From: Eonycteris spelaea
Taxonomy: Eukaryota; Chordata; Mammalia; Chiroptera; Pteropodidae
Assembly: GCA_003508835.1 (NCBI GenBank)
Contig: PUFA01000014.1
Location: 3,292,501-3,356,500 of the forward strand
Length of the DNA: 64,000 bases
Reading direction: 5' to 3'
Shown: positions 54,295 through 59,481 of the stretch, piece after piece
Layout of the letters: each line of letters starts with the position of its first letter
Position numbering within the stretch: position 1 is the stretch's first letter
Notes under the pieces: generated by a model
Database searches by the model: none
What the model saw: only the letters and a program-made list of their open reading frames with translations
Told to the model about the DNA's origin: nothing
Position numbers and translations under genes: made by a program

Positions 54295-57200
54295 ACACAC
54301 ACCAAAATCACAACCAAAAATGGCTGAGTAATGCTGTTCTAAATTATGATACATTGAATGTTCCCATATTCATGGCTTTTTGACTGATGAATACTGCTAA
54401 TAAACTCTCATTGTTGGTAGGAGTGTAATATGATCTGGCCACTGGGGAAAAATGTCTGGGAGCTTCTCATCAAACTCAACACCACACACACCTACCCCCT
54501 ATTTCCTAGCAGTGTCCTCAAAACAGACTTGTACATAGTGCTTTATCAATAACAGCCAGTGGAAAATAGGCCAGGTGTTCCCCAAAGGGAGAGTGGATAA
54601 AGGAACTGTGCATTCCTACAAGGAAATACAATTTGGTAATTAGGAAGAAAACACTGACACACCTAATAATGTGTGAGTCTCAAATATGAACCCTAGGGGA
54701 AATAAGTCTTACGCAAAAAGAATGCATAGCATATGATGGCATTTACATAAAGTTCTAAAACAGTAAAAAAAAGTCAGAGCAGTGGCAGCCCATGCATGGG
54801 TGGGAACAGGATCGACCATGAGGGGCATGAAGGAAGTTTCTGTACAACAACTATTCCCTATCTTGATAGGGGTTTGGGCTAGACAGATGTATGCACTTGT
54901 CAAAACTCATCAAACAGTAAAATTAAAATCTGTGCACTTCCCCACATGTAAATTTTCCTTTAAAAAAGCCATAAATAAGTACTGAACTCTAGTTAATGAT
55001 TTACATGCTGAGGCATTTAGGGGTGGAGTATACTGATTCTGTAAGTTGCTCTGAAATACATTCAAAACCAGGATGGACTGACGGATGGACAGAGAGATGA
55101 ACAGACAGATATGTGAGAAAGTGAATACAGCACACTACTGCAGAATCTAGGTAGTGGGTACATGGATGGTCACTGTATAATTTTTTCAATACTTCTGTAT
55201 GTTTGAAATCTTTTTATAATAAAATGTTAGGGTAATTTTAAAAAGTGACCTTCCCCACCACAGCATTTCCTGCTATGGAATATACATAAATCGTAACCAA
55301 AAAGATGCTTACCGGTCGCTAAAATATACTGTCCATCTTTTGACACCTTAATAGTGGTACAAACAGTAGGCATTTCAAAATCCTGAATAAGCTCAATCCT
55401 CCTACGGACATCTACAAAGAGAAAAAATAAACAGCTGGTTTAATTACGACGTGCTTATTCCGCAGGACAGGAGGACACGCACGCAGAGCGGTCACTAGAA
55501 ACAGGTCACAATTCCCAACCAAGCCCTGGGAAGGGTCACCAGCACAGCCCCACCCACTACATACAGGTTTTCTTCTTAGGACATTACTTTTCTAAGCTAA
55601 GTTTTCTTATTTTTACCTTTCCAAAAGGAAAAAGTACCATCATTAATTGAAAAAAAAAAAAAAAGTCCACAATAATGTATCAAACGTCCAGTTTTAAGAT
55701 GTGGATTAAGAGGGAACAGAATAAACACTAAATCGCTATCATTACTCAATCACGGCTAAAACACATACCTTACCACGTTTTTACCCTCAGTAATAACAAT
55801 AACAAGTTTAAACCTTCAAAAGCTTAAGTATATATAAGAAAATGCCACCAGGCTGCCTCTGCCGGCACCGCAGATCTGCAGTCACAAGGGTCCAGGCTGG
55901 AGGAAGACTTCGAGATCTTTCTGGGTCAAAACACCTACTCAGATTCTCACAAAAACTGGCTTCTTCCCACAATAAAGCGTGGATTCTTGCTGGCTGCTGT
56001 CACAACAATGTGCCTATTACAAGAGCTGTTCATGACTCTGGCACATTACTGCCTTGCTTATTAAACACAACATAAGGTTCGGATCAAATGAGCAGAAGGG
56101 GCCTCTCAGTCTGGAAGACATAATAGTTCTGAGATGGGCTGGGAAAAATAGTCAGTGAACTCTTCTTTCCTCTAAATAATCTGAATGTGTTTTCTTACGC
56201 TCTACAATACTGGAGTGGAATGGGAGAATCCGAAGAAACCAGAATCCGTAAACAATACTAAAGTAGCAATTTTTTGTTTTCTTTTGATTTAAACTTTAAT
56301 TTTCTAACTTCAGTACTATGTAAAGCCTACTCTTCTAAGATGCATGCCTTGGGTTATTTATCACATATCCAGAAACTCCTTCAATATCTTTGGTCTTTGA
56401 TTTTTAGAGAATAACTTAAATAAAATATATGAGAAGATAAGTCATCTTTCATATATGACAAGTTATGATGGGAAAAATGTAATGAAATTTGTCCAAAATG
56501 ATTTAAGTTAAAAACTGATCTTATATCCTTATCTTCTCTGCTGCCATAACTTAAAGAATAAAAAATCTTCTGCAATAATCTTTTATTGTTCATGTTCATA
56601 TGTCCTGTACCTAAAATTACTCCGTTCAGAAAGAAAATGTTCACTGTCTCTGTATCTCAAAAACTGACAGATTTAACAAACGAAAAAACTTTGATAAGCT
56701 GGAGGGCGAAGCACTTGCAGGACTAGTAGGAGAGAGTCCCCCTTGGGTCTCAGCACTGCTACACATCTTGCTGGGTATGGCAGGACTGCAGGGTCCTGGC
56801 CACTCCTTTACCTGGCCATTTCTCAGGCTATCTATGCCACTGGGATCCCTGCCAGGTGAGGTGCCGTGTCTCCTCTGGACAAAGGGCAGGCTTGCTTCCG
56901 GCCTGCTATGATGGCATGGACTTCCCAGGCCTGGTGTTCCTCAGCTGCGACACAAACCCACTGCATGCACAGTATCCATCTGGGTCATGCTGCACGTGCC
57001 CGTGGGACTAAAGCGCAAGGGGAACTGACAGAGATACGCTGCCACGGCTCAGACCAGCTGCTGTGCCACCAGGAGTCTCACATCTACTGCTGTTACCCAT
57101 GGAACAGTAACAGGCCAACTTGTCAGGTTGTAAGTAGGTAAAACCAAATCCCACACCCACCAGAAACATATCGACCTTAAGATTTCTTAAGAAGAAAACA

Positions 57201-59331
57201 GATAAGAAGTTTATTTTCCACTGCATTTGTGTGAAATTTCACCTAAATATGATAACGATAAATGAGTGAAAGCTTTATAACATGGACCCTGAATGTAGCC
57301 AGAGTGGGAAAAAATAACACTCACCGACATCTTTCTTCTGTAGTGCTCTCTTCTTCCTGTCAGAAAGCCACTAAAGAAAATGAAGAGACTTTATTTTAAA
57401 ACGTATTTACTTGAATTGAATTGTTTTCTGTTGGCAAAAATAACACATGCTCACATTAAAACAATTTTTTAAACCTTATAGGAATGTACAACATAAAAAC
57501 TGATAATATTCTGTAATCCTAACCCAACTGTTAATATATCTTCGGGATTTTTTCAACTTTTGATCTTTTTTGCTACCTTCCCTCTCCCCACCATTGTACC
57601 CAGTTGTTCAGATCCAAAACTCAAGAATTCTCTCAATTCCTTCCTTTTCTTCACCTTAACTTCTCCTCACCACCATACAATCCATTGGCAAGTCCCATCA
57701 GCCCACCTCCAAAACACCTTCCAAATCCCACTGTGTCTTAGCATCCCCTTTGCTACCATTCCAGCCCAGGCCGCTGAAGTCTCTCAGCTGGACTGACGCA
57801 TCCCCCTCATACCCCGTCCCCTCCCCAGCTACAGTAATTCGCCACACACAGCCCAGTTTAAAATCCAACGACAACTTCCAACAGCATTAAAAGAAAACCC
57901 TAACTTCTTACCTTGGCTTACAAGGCCAGCTGCTCTCCAGCCTCACCTGCCCTGCCCCCTCACTCAGGATGCCACAATCACACCTGTGCCTCCTCTGTTT
58001 CTCCACCTTGCAAGTGTATTTCCCACGGTGAGACGTTTATGCTTTCCATTCAGCACTGAAAACTCTCCCCCATACCTTCACACGACTGGCTCCTTTTCAA
58101 TCACCCAAGTTTCTGCTCAAAATGTCACCTCTCGTAAAGAGGCCTTCCCTGAAGGCTTTATCCAAAATACTTCATTGGCAACAGCTCTCTTCCAGGCACT
58201 CATCACTCAAAGCACTTATCATCTAAAGTTTTCTTATTTGCTCACTTATGAATCCTTTCCCAACGGAAAGGTACCTGGCATGTTCACCATGTACCCCAAC
58301 ACTCAGAGCAGAGCGGCCTACACATGGTCACTTCTCAACGAATGTGTAGAATGAACAAAATGAGAAAGATCACGTGTGAAGAACAGTTGAAGTACAAGGA
58401 GTTACTTAACCTTGAATTCTTGGAAAGAATCTAATCATTGGCTCCAAATCCTTCAGGGGTGGACACATGGAAGATGAGCTAAATTTATCCTGATCTCCAA
58501 GGGCAGGGCTCAGACCTACAGCAGCATGCTATAAGGTGGCAAGTTTTTAAACCACCATCTAACAAGTAATCGCAAAATGGAAATGAGCTTGGGATAAAAG
58601 CTTCCTCTCACTGTAAGCACGAACAGAGGCTTGACCGCCAATTATAGGAAATAAAAACCAAACTTCAGAATCTAGGTGCGTGATAAGTCAGCCTTCCCCT
58701 CATCCAATCTGTTGCATATTTTAAGCATGAGAAGACTGAGAATCACTGATTTTTTCAGCCCTTCCAACGCTGATGTCTAAGACTCAACGAAATCAAGTTA
58801 AGTTCAGCAAGTTTCAAAAATAGTGCCATCTACACCATAAGTTCTGCAGATGCAAAGTCTGCATTTCCCTTTCTCACTACTGTATTTCTAGCACTCGGCA
58901 TGTAATAGGTACTCAACGAACAGCTGATGGGCCGGAGTGAGATATGTCTGTGAACCAATCTACCCAGGTTTTCCTCCTCGGTGTGGCAGCGTTTGTGAAC
59001 ATCCATAGAAATCCAAAGGGACGCGTCCTCGGTCTCAGAGAACTTCCCCAAAGTTCAAGCAAAGCTCATCGACCCTGATCACCCCTCCGCCTTAGCCTCT
59101 GGCGCGGTGACAACAGTGTCCTCTTCTACCGGCACCGACCAGCTCCGCTTGACACCAGCACCCGGACCTCCCCAAGTCGGGGCAGATCCGGTCCCAGCTA
59201 AAACAGGCCAGGGACAGAGCCGAGGAGAGGGGCGGCTGCCCCGCGAGAATCGCGGGGTGACTCACCTCAGGAAGGGACTTGCCGCAGCTGAGGCTGTAAA
59301 TCTTCACCTCGTTGAGGCTGGAGACCTGCAT
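2615..59331 (-). CDS. NOL10: NOL10, nucleolar protein 10 (17 5' coding exons; 3' end outside window)
   Basis: Spliced minus-strand gene; exons 1 to 17 are listed separately. The start is [20 protein letters not shown], which I recognise as the NOL10 N terminus, and later exons give further family blocks ([54 protein letters not shown]). Family knowledge: NOL10/Enp2 is a nucleolar protein with an N-terminal WD40 propeller, working with U3 snoRNP factors in the SSU processome for 18S rRNA maturation. WD-like blades are visible in exons 8-9 (GRV...RTR), 11 ([17 protein letters not shown]) and 12. Exons 16-17 begin a charged, probably helical K/E-rich region. Exon lengths sum to 1424 nt, where 1422 (474 codons) are expected; the excess comes from indels in exons 7, 9 and 12, which break the literal frame. 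All 16 introns between these exons are GT-AG. Orthology is near certain; integrity of the literal frame is not. Confidence 0.97.
2648..2662 (-). repeat. (GAG)5 coding trinucleotide run
   Basis: Five consecutive GAG codons in NOL10 exon 17 (plus strand ctc x5) give a Glu5 run. A candidate for in-frame length variation. Confidence 0.85.
2705..3701. other. NOL10 intron 16
   Basis: Contains a CpG- and G-rich block at about 2880-3260 that yields spurious overlapping ORFs on both strands. No conserved protein, RNA gene or repeat family recognised. Confidence 0.6.
3702..3800 (-). CDS. NOL10: NOL10 exon 16 (residues 412-444)
   Basis: 99 nt encoding [20 protein letters not shown] and [13 protein letters not shown], 33 codons, phase 0 at both ends. 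The [13 protein letters not shown] part looks like a charged helix leaving the propeller. AAAAG acceptor, GTAGGT donor. Confidence 0.97.
3988..4067 (-). CDS. NOL10: NOL10 exon 15 (residues 385-411)
   Basis: 80 nt encoding [20 protein letters not shown] and IRLYHR after completing a Gly codon. CCCCAG acceptor, GTAAGT donor, exit phase 0. The last residue is Arg where human has Lys (from memory). Confidence 0.96.
5467..5715 (-). repeat. MIR SINE
   Basis: Reads as the complement of MIR: 'ttacagatggggaaac' core, then a diverged 'ggtggcagaggtggatggga' and 'cagcagtctgctccagcg'. Mammalian-wide fossil SINE. Confidence 0.8.
6575..6815 (+). repeat. MIR SINE
   Basis: Sense MIR: 'agagcacagactttg', 'ggcaagttactttaatc', 'gcctcagtttccttatct', then 'tgtgaggactaaatg'. 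About 240 bp, close to full length. Confidence 0.85.
7288..7414 (-). CDS. NOL10: NOL10 exon 14 (residues 343-385)
   Basis: 127 nt encoding [40 protein letters not shown] and NL. Acidic linker after the propeller. GGCAG acceptor. The donor is GT followed directly by an A14 tract, so +5 is A instead of G; see findings. Exit phase 1. Confidence 0.96.
9160..9225 (+). repeat. L2 3' end fragment
   Basis: 'ctagaacattgcctgcca' followed by 'cttaataaatatttcataag' matches the L2 3' terminus pattern. Confidence 0.55.
14100..14640 (-). repeat. L2 LINE 3' portion
   Basis: Complement of L2: 'cgttcagtcaacaaacag', 'aggttacattccag', 'tgcaaaggccctgagg' and 'ggaagccattgggagg' are all diverged L2 3' landmarks. 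The 197-codon minus-strand ORF over it is not an L2 protein frame I can recognise. Confidence 0.65.
14310..14331 (+). other. G-quadruplex motif
   Basis: GGGG-C-GGGG-C-GGGG followed by a further G4 run after a short spacer. Lies inside the L2 copy. Confidence 0.55.
14811..14866 (+). repeat. Imperfect GT microsatellite
   Basis: Irregular run of TG/GTG units (tgtgtgtgtgtagtgtggtg and similar), about 50 bp. Confidence 0.85.
17398..17430 (+). repeat. 16-bp tandem duplication inside L1
   Basis: 'actcaaaatggatcaa' occurs twice in succession within the L1. Confidence 0.85.
17880..18420. other. CpG-dense island inside the L1 distal region
   Basis: Dozens of CpG in about 540 bp within an AT-rich element. 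The L1 frame of reference is still visible: 'actgataacagccgaggtag' stands where L1 has a 'tcataatagccaaaa' type sequence. So the GC excess arose on L1 sequence rather than in an unrelated insert. Confidence 0.65.
21258..21415. mobile_element. hAT-type palindromic MITE-like element
   Basis: 'ctatccagtacgggagccac' and 'ggctatttaaatttaaat' on the left, 'gtgctcaagagccacacgtg' on the right. These are the arms of a mammalian-wide palindromic nonautonomous DNA transposon. Exact family name not assigned. Confidence 0.65.
21470..21800 (+). repeat. L1M 3' end fragment
   Basis: 'tactatgcaactattaaaaa' and 'gaatgggtttcatttat' match the typical L1 3'UTR 'cagctattaaaaagaatga' context. Interrupted by a G9 run at about 21669. 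Confidence 0.6.
22339..23238 (+). repeat. L1MA/L1MB-type 3' end, 5'-truncated
   Basis: 'gataccaccatacacctgtt', 'tgctggcaaggatgtgg', 'ctgctggtggggatgcaaaa' and the terminal 'gctgtgaacctaaaactgct' are near-consensus. Flanked by similar 11-mers gt(a/c)gactatat at 22328-22338 and 23239-23249, possibly target-site duplications, although the right one may overlap the L1 end. Confidence 0.8.
23640..23770 (-). repeat. L2 3' end fragment
   Basis: 'cgctgttccaggcacaggga' and 'cttcgtggagcatccgtcc' are the complement of the L2 terminal region. Confidence 0.6.
25171..25184 (+). repeat. Homopolymeric C run
   Basis: About eleven or twelve C in a row. One of several homopolymer runs in the window (G runs near 21669, 31508 and 35334). 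Confidence 0.85.
26080..26200 (+). repeat. 5S rRNA-derived element (SINE-like), copy 1
   Basis: Aligns over its whole length with mammalian 5S rRNA: gtctacggcc start, 'gaagctaagcagggtcggg' A-box region, 'ctggttagtacttggatgg', 'ggtgctgtag' end. Differs at several places, notably ccacctaggaagaccagg where 5S has ccgcctgggaataccggg. Followed by an A-rich, CAA-repeat tail to about 26265, as expected for a retroposed Pol III element. Shares its derived block with the copy at 35776, so both probably come from one 5S-derived SINE family. Confidence 0.85.
26201..26265 (+). repeat. A-rich tail / (CAA)n-(GAGAAA)n simple repeat
   Basis: Directly adjoins the 5S-derived element: aaaaaacaaacaaacaacaa, then gagaaagagagaaagaga. 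Best read as the 3' tail of that retroposon. Confidence 0.8.
26590..26790 (+). repeat. L1M 3'UTR fragment
   Basis: 'atgttaacatgtttaccttt' then 'gggtgatag' and a T-rich end resemble the 3' tails of old L1M families. Confidence 0.5.
27140..27375 (-). repeat. MIR SINE
   Basis: Complement MIR with 'ggcaaagctggtattcaaac' and 'ctaagctctttccactgc'. Confidence 0.75.
27378..27510 (+). repeat. MIR-family SINE, sense
   Basis: 'ctagctctgccaccggctt', 'gacctt' and 'gggttggactagagagcctc' are sense MIR landmarks. Sits back to back with the antisense copy at 27140-27375. Confidence 0.6.
30690..31290 (+). repeat. L2 LINE 3' portion
   Basis: 'ctgatcacatcattccacc', 'acaccgttccctctgtgtcc' and the terminal 'gtagcactgtgcttggcag' with 'caataaatatttattggac' are L2 3' end landmarks in order. 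Confidence 0.8.
32287..32339 (-). CDS. NOL10: NOL10 exon 13 (residues 325-342)
   Basis: 53 nt encoding [17 protein letters not shown] after completing a Gly codon. CTTCAG acceptor, GTAAGT donor, exit phase 0. Followed by the very large intron 13. Confidence 0.96.
32655..32706 (+). repeat. (GAT)n / (GAC) microsatellite
   Basis: Starts ataatgataacgatgatgat, continues with more gat units and two gac units. Confidence 0.9.
33205..33385 (-). repeat. MIR SINE
   Basis: 'cactttcacgtgtattatct', 'cctattttacagatc' and 'aaagctcaaaggga' match complement MIR. Confidence 0.75.
33620..34560. other. Intronic CpG-rich block, unassigned
   Basis: About 0.9 kb of CpG-rich DNA with many overlapping ORFs on both strands, as expected from GC-rich sequence. 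No domain, splice pattern or repeat family recognised. Could be an intronic CpG island or a GC-biased patch. Confidence 0.5.
34965..34999 (+). repeat. Heptamer tandem repeat (CGGTCAG)n
   Basis: 'gcggtccgcggtcagcggtc' continuing to 'agcggtcagcgtcag': about four to five imperfect 7-bp units. Confidence 0.85.
35776..35892 (+). repeat. 5S rRNA-derived element, copy 2
   Basis: 5S-like from gtctacggccatgcc through 'gaagctaagcagggtcaggc', 'ctggttagtacgtggatggg' and 'agaccacctaggaagaccag' to gtgctgtagg. Shares the derived ccacctaggaagaccagg block with copy 1. No A-rich tail; a G-rich sequence follows, so the tail is lost or was never present. The internal 5S-type promoter elements look mostly preserved. 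Not a functional 5S gene, given changes in the first half (ccacctcaactcgg). Confidence 0.85.
36955..37255. mobile_element. hAT-type palindromic element, longer form
   Basis: 'taaaattaattttaacatat' and 'ccaaaatattttcatttca' in the middle, 'gtgtattttatacttagagc' and 'tcaatggccacacgtgggcg' towards the right arm. Same terminal family as the copy at 21258 but with a longer interior. Confidence 0.55.
37880..38620 (+). repeat. L2-like LINE, diverged
   Basis: Pyrimidine-rich. 'cagtggcctcaggtcctgct' and 'tctcctctcttcacacg' resemble the L2 reverse-transcriptase region, and 'cctgcttgagagcgggatct' the 3' end. Diverged, hence low confidence. The 167-codon plus-strand ORF here is a shadow. Confidence 0.45.
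39032..39097 (-). CDS. NOL10: NOL10 exon 12 (residues 303-325), 1-nt frameshift
   Basis: Begins GKIFTS in the exon 11 frame, but [16 protein letters not shown] lies in another frame. The minus strand reads ACTTCCTGGAG where the family needs one more C (Ser-Leu-Glu). The exon is 66 nt where 67 are expected from the flanking phases. Lesion next to 39080-39081. TTTTAG acceptor, GTATGT donor. Same type of defect as exon 7 (a CCC triplet reduced to CC). Confidence 0.92.
39098..41545. other. NOL10 intron 11
   Basis: Contains a MIR remnant near 39255 and possibly another near 39500-39620, plus GC-rich patches near 39780-39930 and 40530-40800. No gene recognised. Confidence 0.6.
39255..39345 (-). 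repeat. MIR fragment
   Basis: 'ctcattttaaagacaaagaa' followed by 'actgaggccaagagagg' matches the MIR complement core. Confidence 0.6.
41546..41695 (-). CDS. NOL10: NOL10 exon 11 (residues 253-302)
   Basis: 150 nt, exactly 50 codons, phase 0 at both ends. Encodes [40 protein letters not shown] and [10 protein letters not shown]. It contains two WD-type strand ends (LYDLRS and IKMWNK). Donor GTACGT is non-canonical at +4. Removing the exon would keep the frame but delete about one blade. Confidence 0.97.
41696..42869. other. NOL10 intron 10
   Basis: Contains an antisense L2 3' end at about 42000-42110. The following GC-rich sequence to about 42480 carries overlapping spurious ORFs. No gene recognised. 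Confidence 0.6.
42000..42110 (-). repeat. L2 3' end fragment
   Basis: 'tgtttattcaacaaatatgg' and 'cctgccaggtaccaggtgcc' with 'gaagagacagaaacaagaat' are the complement of the L2 terminus. Confidence 0.6.
42870..42948 (-). CDS. NOL10: NOL10 exon 10 (residues 226-252)
   Basis: 79 nt encoding [20 protein letters not shown] and GTSTGQ, a WD blade. TTGCAG acceptor, GTAATG donor (weak at +4 to +6), exit phase 0. Confidence 0.96.
43730..44130 (-). repeat. L1 ORF2 fragment, antisense
   Basis: Complement of L1 reverse transcriptase region: 'accatgtcatccgcaaataa' covers the conserved catalytic-motif codons, flanked by 'gtctattgggtttcttgg' and 'tattggctctgccttccag'. Old and degraded. Confidence 0.7.
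44405..44545 (+). repeat. MIR SINE, 3' half
   Basis: 'tttcctcatctgtaaaataa', 'gtacaataacagtgcctac' and 'cattaagtaagctaatttat' are sense MIR landmarks. Confidence 0.75.
45224..45313 (-). CDS. NOL10: NOL10 exon 9 (residues 198-226), +4 nt disruption
   Basis: Starts G-R-V and ends [20 protein letters not shown], both clear NOL10 matches, but the two ends are in different frames. The exon is 90 nt where 86 are expected. The V-E-C-W-D-P-R stretch is disturbed at two places: 45297-45304 (8 nt where 6 are expected) and an extra CA (plus-strand tg) at 45286-45287. The literal frame from exon 8 stops at TAG inside the exon. CTTAG acceptor, GTAAGT donor. Confidence 0.9.
45510..45860 (+). repeat. L1M 3'UTR fragment
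   Basis: 'ttgtatcagtgttaactatt', 'atgtctgcaacttattttca' and 'aatggttcaaaaaacatata' match the tail of old L1M families. Confidence 0.6.
46060..46290 (+). repeat. L1M 3'UTR fragment
   Basis: 'caattaacagtgtttaccta' and 'ttctgtattgtttgatgtt' are the 'tctgtattgtttgaa' type ends of L1M elements. Confidence 0.55.
46858..46886 (+). repeat. 12-bp tandem repeat
   Basis: 'cagcccctagaa' twice in succession plus a partial third unit. Confidence 0.85.
47150..47575 (+). repeat. L1M 3'UTR fragment
   Basis: 'aactatagggccttcaaaca', 'gagttacctctggggcagag' and a T-rich tail are the L1M pattern of 'ggttatctctgggg...'. Confidence 0.6.
47690..47860 (-). repeat. Possible MIR SINE
   Basis: 'ctcaccagcacctctatgaa' then 'gtcggcaaggtaagtatg' resembles the complement MIR 'ctcacaacaaccctatgag gtaggta'. 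Diverged. Confidence 0.4.
48148..48208 (-). CDS. NOL10: NOL10 exon 8 (residues 177-197)
   Basis: 61 nt encoding [20 protein letters not shown] in the family frame. WD-type blade sequence. TTTTAG acceptor, GTAAGC donor, exit phase 0. Intact in itself, but out of frame after the exon 7 lesion if the sequence is taken literally. Confidence 0.95.
48209..49485. other. NOL10 intron 7
   Basis: One MIR element; the rest is AT-rich and unrecognised. Confidence 0.6.
48855..49050 (+). repeat. MIR SINE
   Basis: 'ccttactagctgtgtgactg', 'ggacaagctacttaccctga' and 'ctatctgtaaaatggagata' are clear sense MIR. Confidence 0.85.
49486..49550 (-). CDS. NOL10: NOL10 exon 7 (residues 155-177), 1-nt frameshift
   Basis: Encodes [15 protein letters not shown], then the frame breaks. 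The family continues P-L-Q-T-D-A-A, but the exon has two C where three are needed (minus strand CTAAACCTCTT; plus strand gaggttt at 49502-49508). Length is 65 nt against 66 expected from the phases of exons 6 and 8. Read literally, exon 8 then hits TAA within eight codons. TTGCAG acceptor and GTGAGT donor are good. Probable consensus error; a real deletion cannot be excluded. Confidence 0.93.
49790..49980 (+). repeat. L1M 3' tail fragment
   Basis: 'gggcttcctttgggtggcat' with 'ccaattttctaaaattga' is typical of old L1 3'UTRs. In intron 6, next to exon 6. Confidence 0.5.
50255..50391 (-). CDS. NOL10: NOL10 exon 6 (residues 110-155)
   Basis: 137 nt encoding [40 protein letters not shown] and YFVGA. 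Fully open in the required frame and among the most conserved NOL10/Enp2 segments (RIPKFGRDF). TTTCAG acceptor; the donor GTATGG is below-average strength. Confidence 0.97.
50392..51267. other. NOL10 intron 5
   Basis: AT-rich; I see no gene and no repeat I can name. Confidence 0.6.
51268..51305 (-). CDS. NOL10: NOL10 exon 5, 38-nt small exon (residues 97-109)
   Basis: Encodes [12 protein letters not shown] after completing a Val codon. TTCCAG acceptor, GTATGT donor, exit phase 0. At 38 nt it is the shortest exon here; skipping it would shift the frame. Human NOL10 has Ile where this has Thr (FEILSDD, from memory). Confidence 0.95.
51865..52396 (+). mobile_element. MaLR solo LTR, MLT1 type
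   Basis: 'taggcagaattctgagaatg' start, 'tataatcacatgcg' middle, 'ccgggctgacaccttgagtt', 'gagctgtgagctaataaatg' and 'gaaaactaatacat' end follow the MLT1 layout, including the AATAAA near the 3' end. Noncoding fossil of an ERVL-MaLR element, in intron 4, antisense to NOL10. The minus-strand ORFs over it are chance. Confidence 0.8.
52482..52559 (-). CDS. NOL10: NOL10 exon 4 (residues 71-97)
   Basis: 78 nt encoding [20 protein letters not shown] and CLDSE, completing a Gly codon with exon 3. TTGTAG acceptor, GTAAGT donor, exit phase 1. Matches the conserved 'YKPRVRCYD' block of the family. Confidence 0.97.
52780..53480 (+). repeat. L1M 3' end
   Basis: 'cacaccgttggcgaccagtg' and 'taaattgttacaatgtctt', then 'ctgctgtattgtttacaaat' and 'ggccaaaaactgaaagcaaa' follow the L1M 3' order. 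Confidence 0.7.
53560..53870. other. Intronic CpG-rich pocket
   Basis: CpG-dense sequence ('cacgcgccctcacgacgggc', 'cacaccgcggccgacaact') directly downstream of an old L1 end in AT-rich surroundings. No gene recognised. Confidence 0.5.
54228..54303 (+). repeat. Compound AT / GT / AC microsatellite
   Basis: Begins with tatata units, then about 16 uninterrupted GT units (54259-54291) and then a short run of AC units. The GT arm and the AC arm are complementary and could pair. Confidence 0.9.
54390..55240 (+). repeat. L1M 3' end(s), one or two copies
   Basis: 'ttgttggtaggagtgtaata', 'ctatcttgataggggtttg', 'gtcaaaactcatcaaacagt' and 'ctgtgcacttccccacatgt' form one L1M tail to about 54985. A second L1-type tail with 'gaggcatttaggggtggag' and 'tgtttgaaatctttttataa' follows to 55240. 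Confidence 0.7.
55313..55411 (-). CDS. NOL10: NOL10 exon 3 (residues 38-71)
   Basis: 99 nt encoding [32 protein letters not shown] and the first base of a Gly codon. Start of the WD40 propeller: the '[11 protein letters not shown]' pattern is a typical blade strand pair. TTGTAG acceptor, GTAAGC donor. Confidence 0.97.
55412..57324. other. NOL10 intron 2
   Basis: AT-rich with a moderately GC-rich stretch at about 56700-57110. No gene and no named repeat recognised. Confidence 0.6.
57325..57370 (-). CDS. NOL10: NOL10 exon 2 (residues 23-38)
   Basis: 46 nt encoding [15 protein letters not shown] plus one base of the next codon. Flanked by a CTTTAG acceptor and GTGAGT donor. The basic KKRALQKK stretch could contribute to nucleolar targeting, which is inference. 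Phase 1 at the exit matches exon 3. Confidence 0.96.
57555..58355 (+). repeat. L2 LINE 3' portion
   Basis: 'caaggccagctgctctccag', 'gtttctgctcaaaatgtcac', 'gaggccttccctgaaggctt' and 'actcaaagcacttatcatct' are L2 3' landmarks in the right order. Confidence 0.8.
58840..58935 (+). repeat. L2 3' end fragment
   Basis: 'tactgtatttctagcactcg' then 'gcatgtaataggtactcaac' matches the L2 terminus. Confidence 0.65.
59266..59331 (-). CDS. NOL10: NOL10 exon 1, coding part (residues 1-22)
   Basis: The ATG at 59331-59329 sits in a strong Kozak context (gccaccATGc on the minus strand). It opens a frame ending KSLPE, directly followed by a GTGAGT donor. Phase 0 at the exon end. The 5'UTR continues to the right in the CpG island, but its end cannot be read from sequence alone. 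Confidence 0.97.
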
Positions 59332-59438
59332 GGTGGCGCGGCGGCGCCGGTGACCCCCGTTCCGGTGCGGGCGCCTCTCTCCGCGGTGCACGCGAACATC
59401 AGCTCCCAGGCTCCGCGGCGCGCGGCGCTGGCGCAGAC

Positions 59439-59456
59439 TGATGACGCACTTCCGGC
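59439..59456 (-). promoter_or_regulatory. ETS site adjoining CRE/ATF-like half site
   Basis: On the minus strand the sequence reads GCCGGAAGTGCGTCATCA: a consensus ETS/GABPA site (CCGGAAGTG) abutting TGCGTCATC (CRE/AP-1-like). About 110-125 bp upstream of the NOL10 ATG. Confidence 0.65.
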
Positions 59457-59473
59457 TCCCAGACGCCCCGGTT

Positions 59474-59481
59474 CCCGGAAG
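59474..59481 (+). promoter_or_regulatory. Second ETS-like site
   Basis: CCCGGAAG on the plus strand, 18 bp beyond the first ETS site and in opposite orientation. Paired ETS sites are common in housekeeping promoters. Confidence 0.45.

Larger units (their letters stand above)
52560..55312. other. NOL10 intron 3
   Basis: Largely built of L1M 3' ends plus a CpG-rich pocket (53560-53870) and a GT/AC microsatellite. No gene recognised. Confidence 0.65.
57371..59265. other. NOL10 intron 1
   Basis: Holds a long L2 copy (57555-58355), a second L2 end (58840-58935) and, at its right end, part of the CpG island. No gene recognised. Confidence 0.65.

Noticed and set aside
2615..59331. NOL10 as a pseudogene
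   Set aside because: Introns, splice sites and 14 of 17 exons are intact and conserved, and the promoter is a typical CpG island. Three local indels alone do not justify the call.
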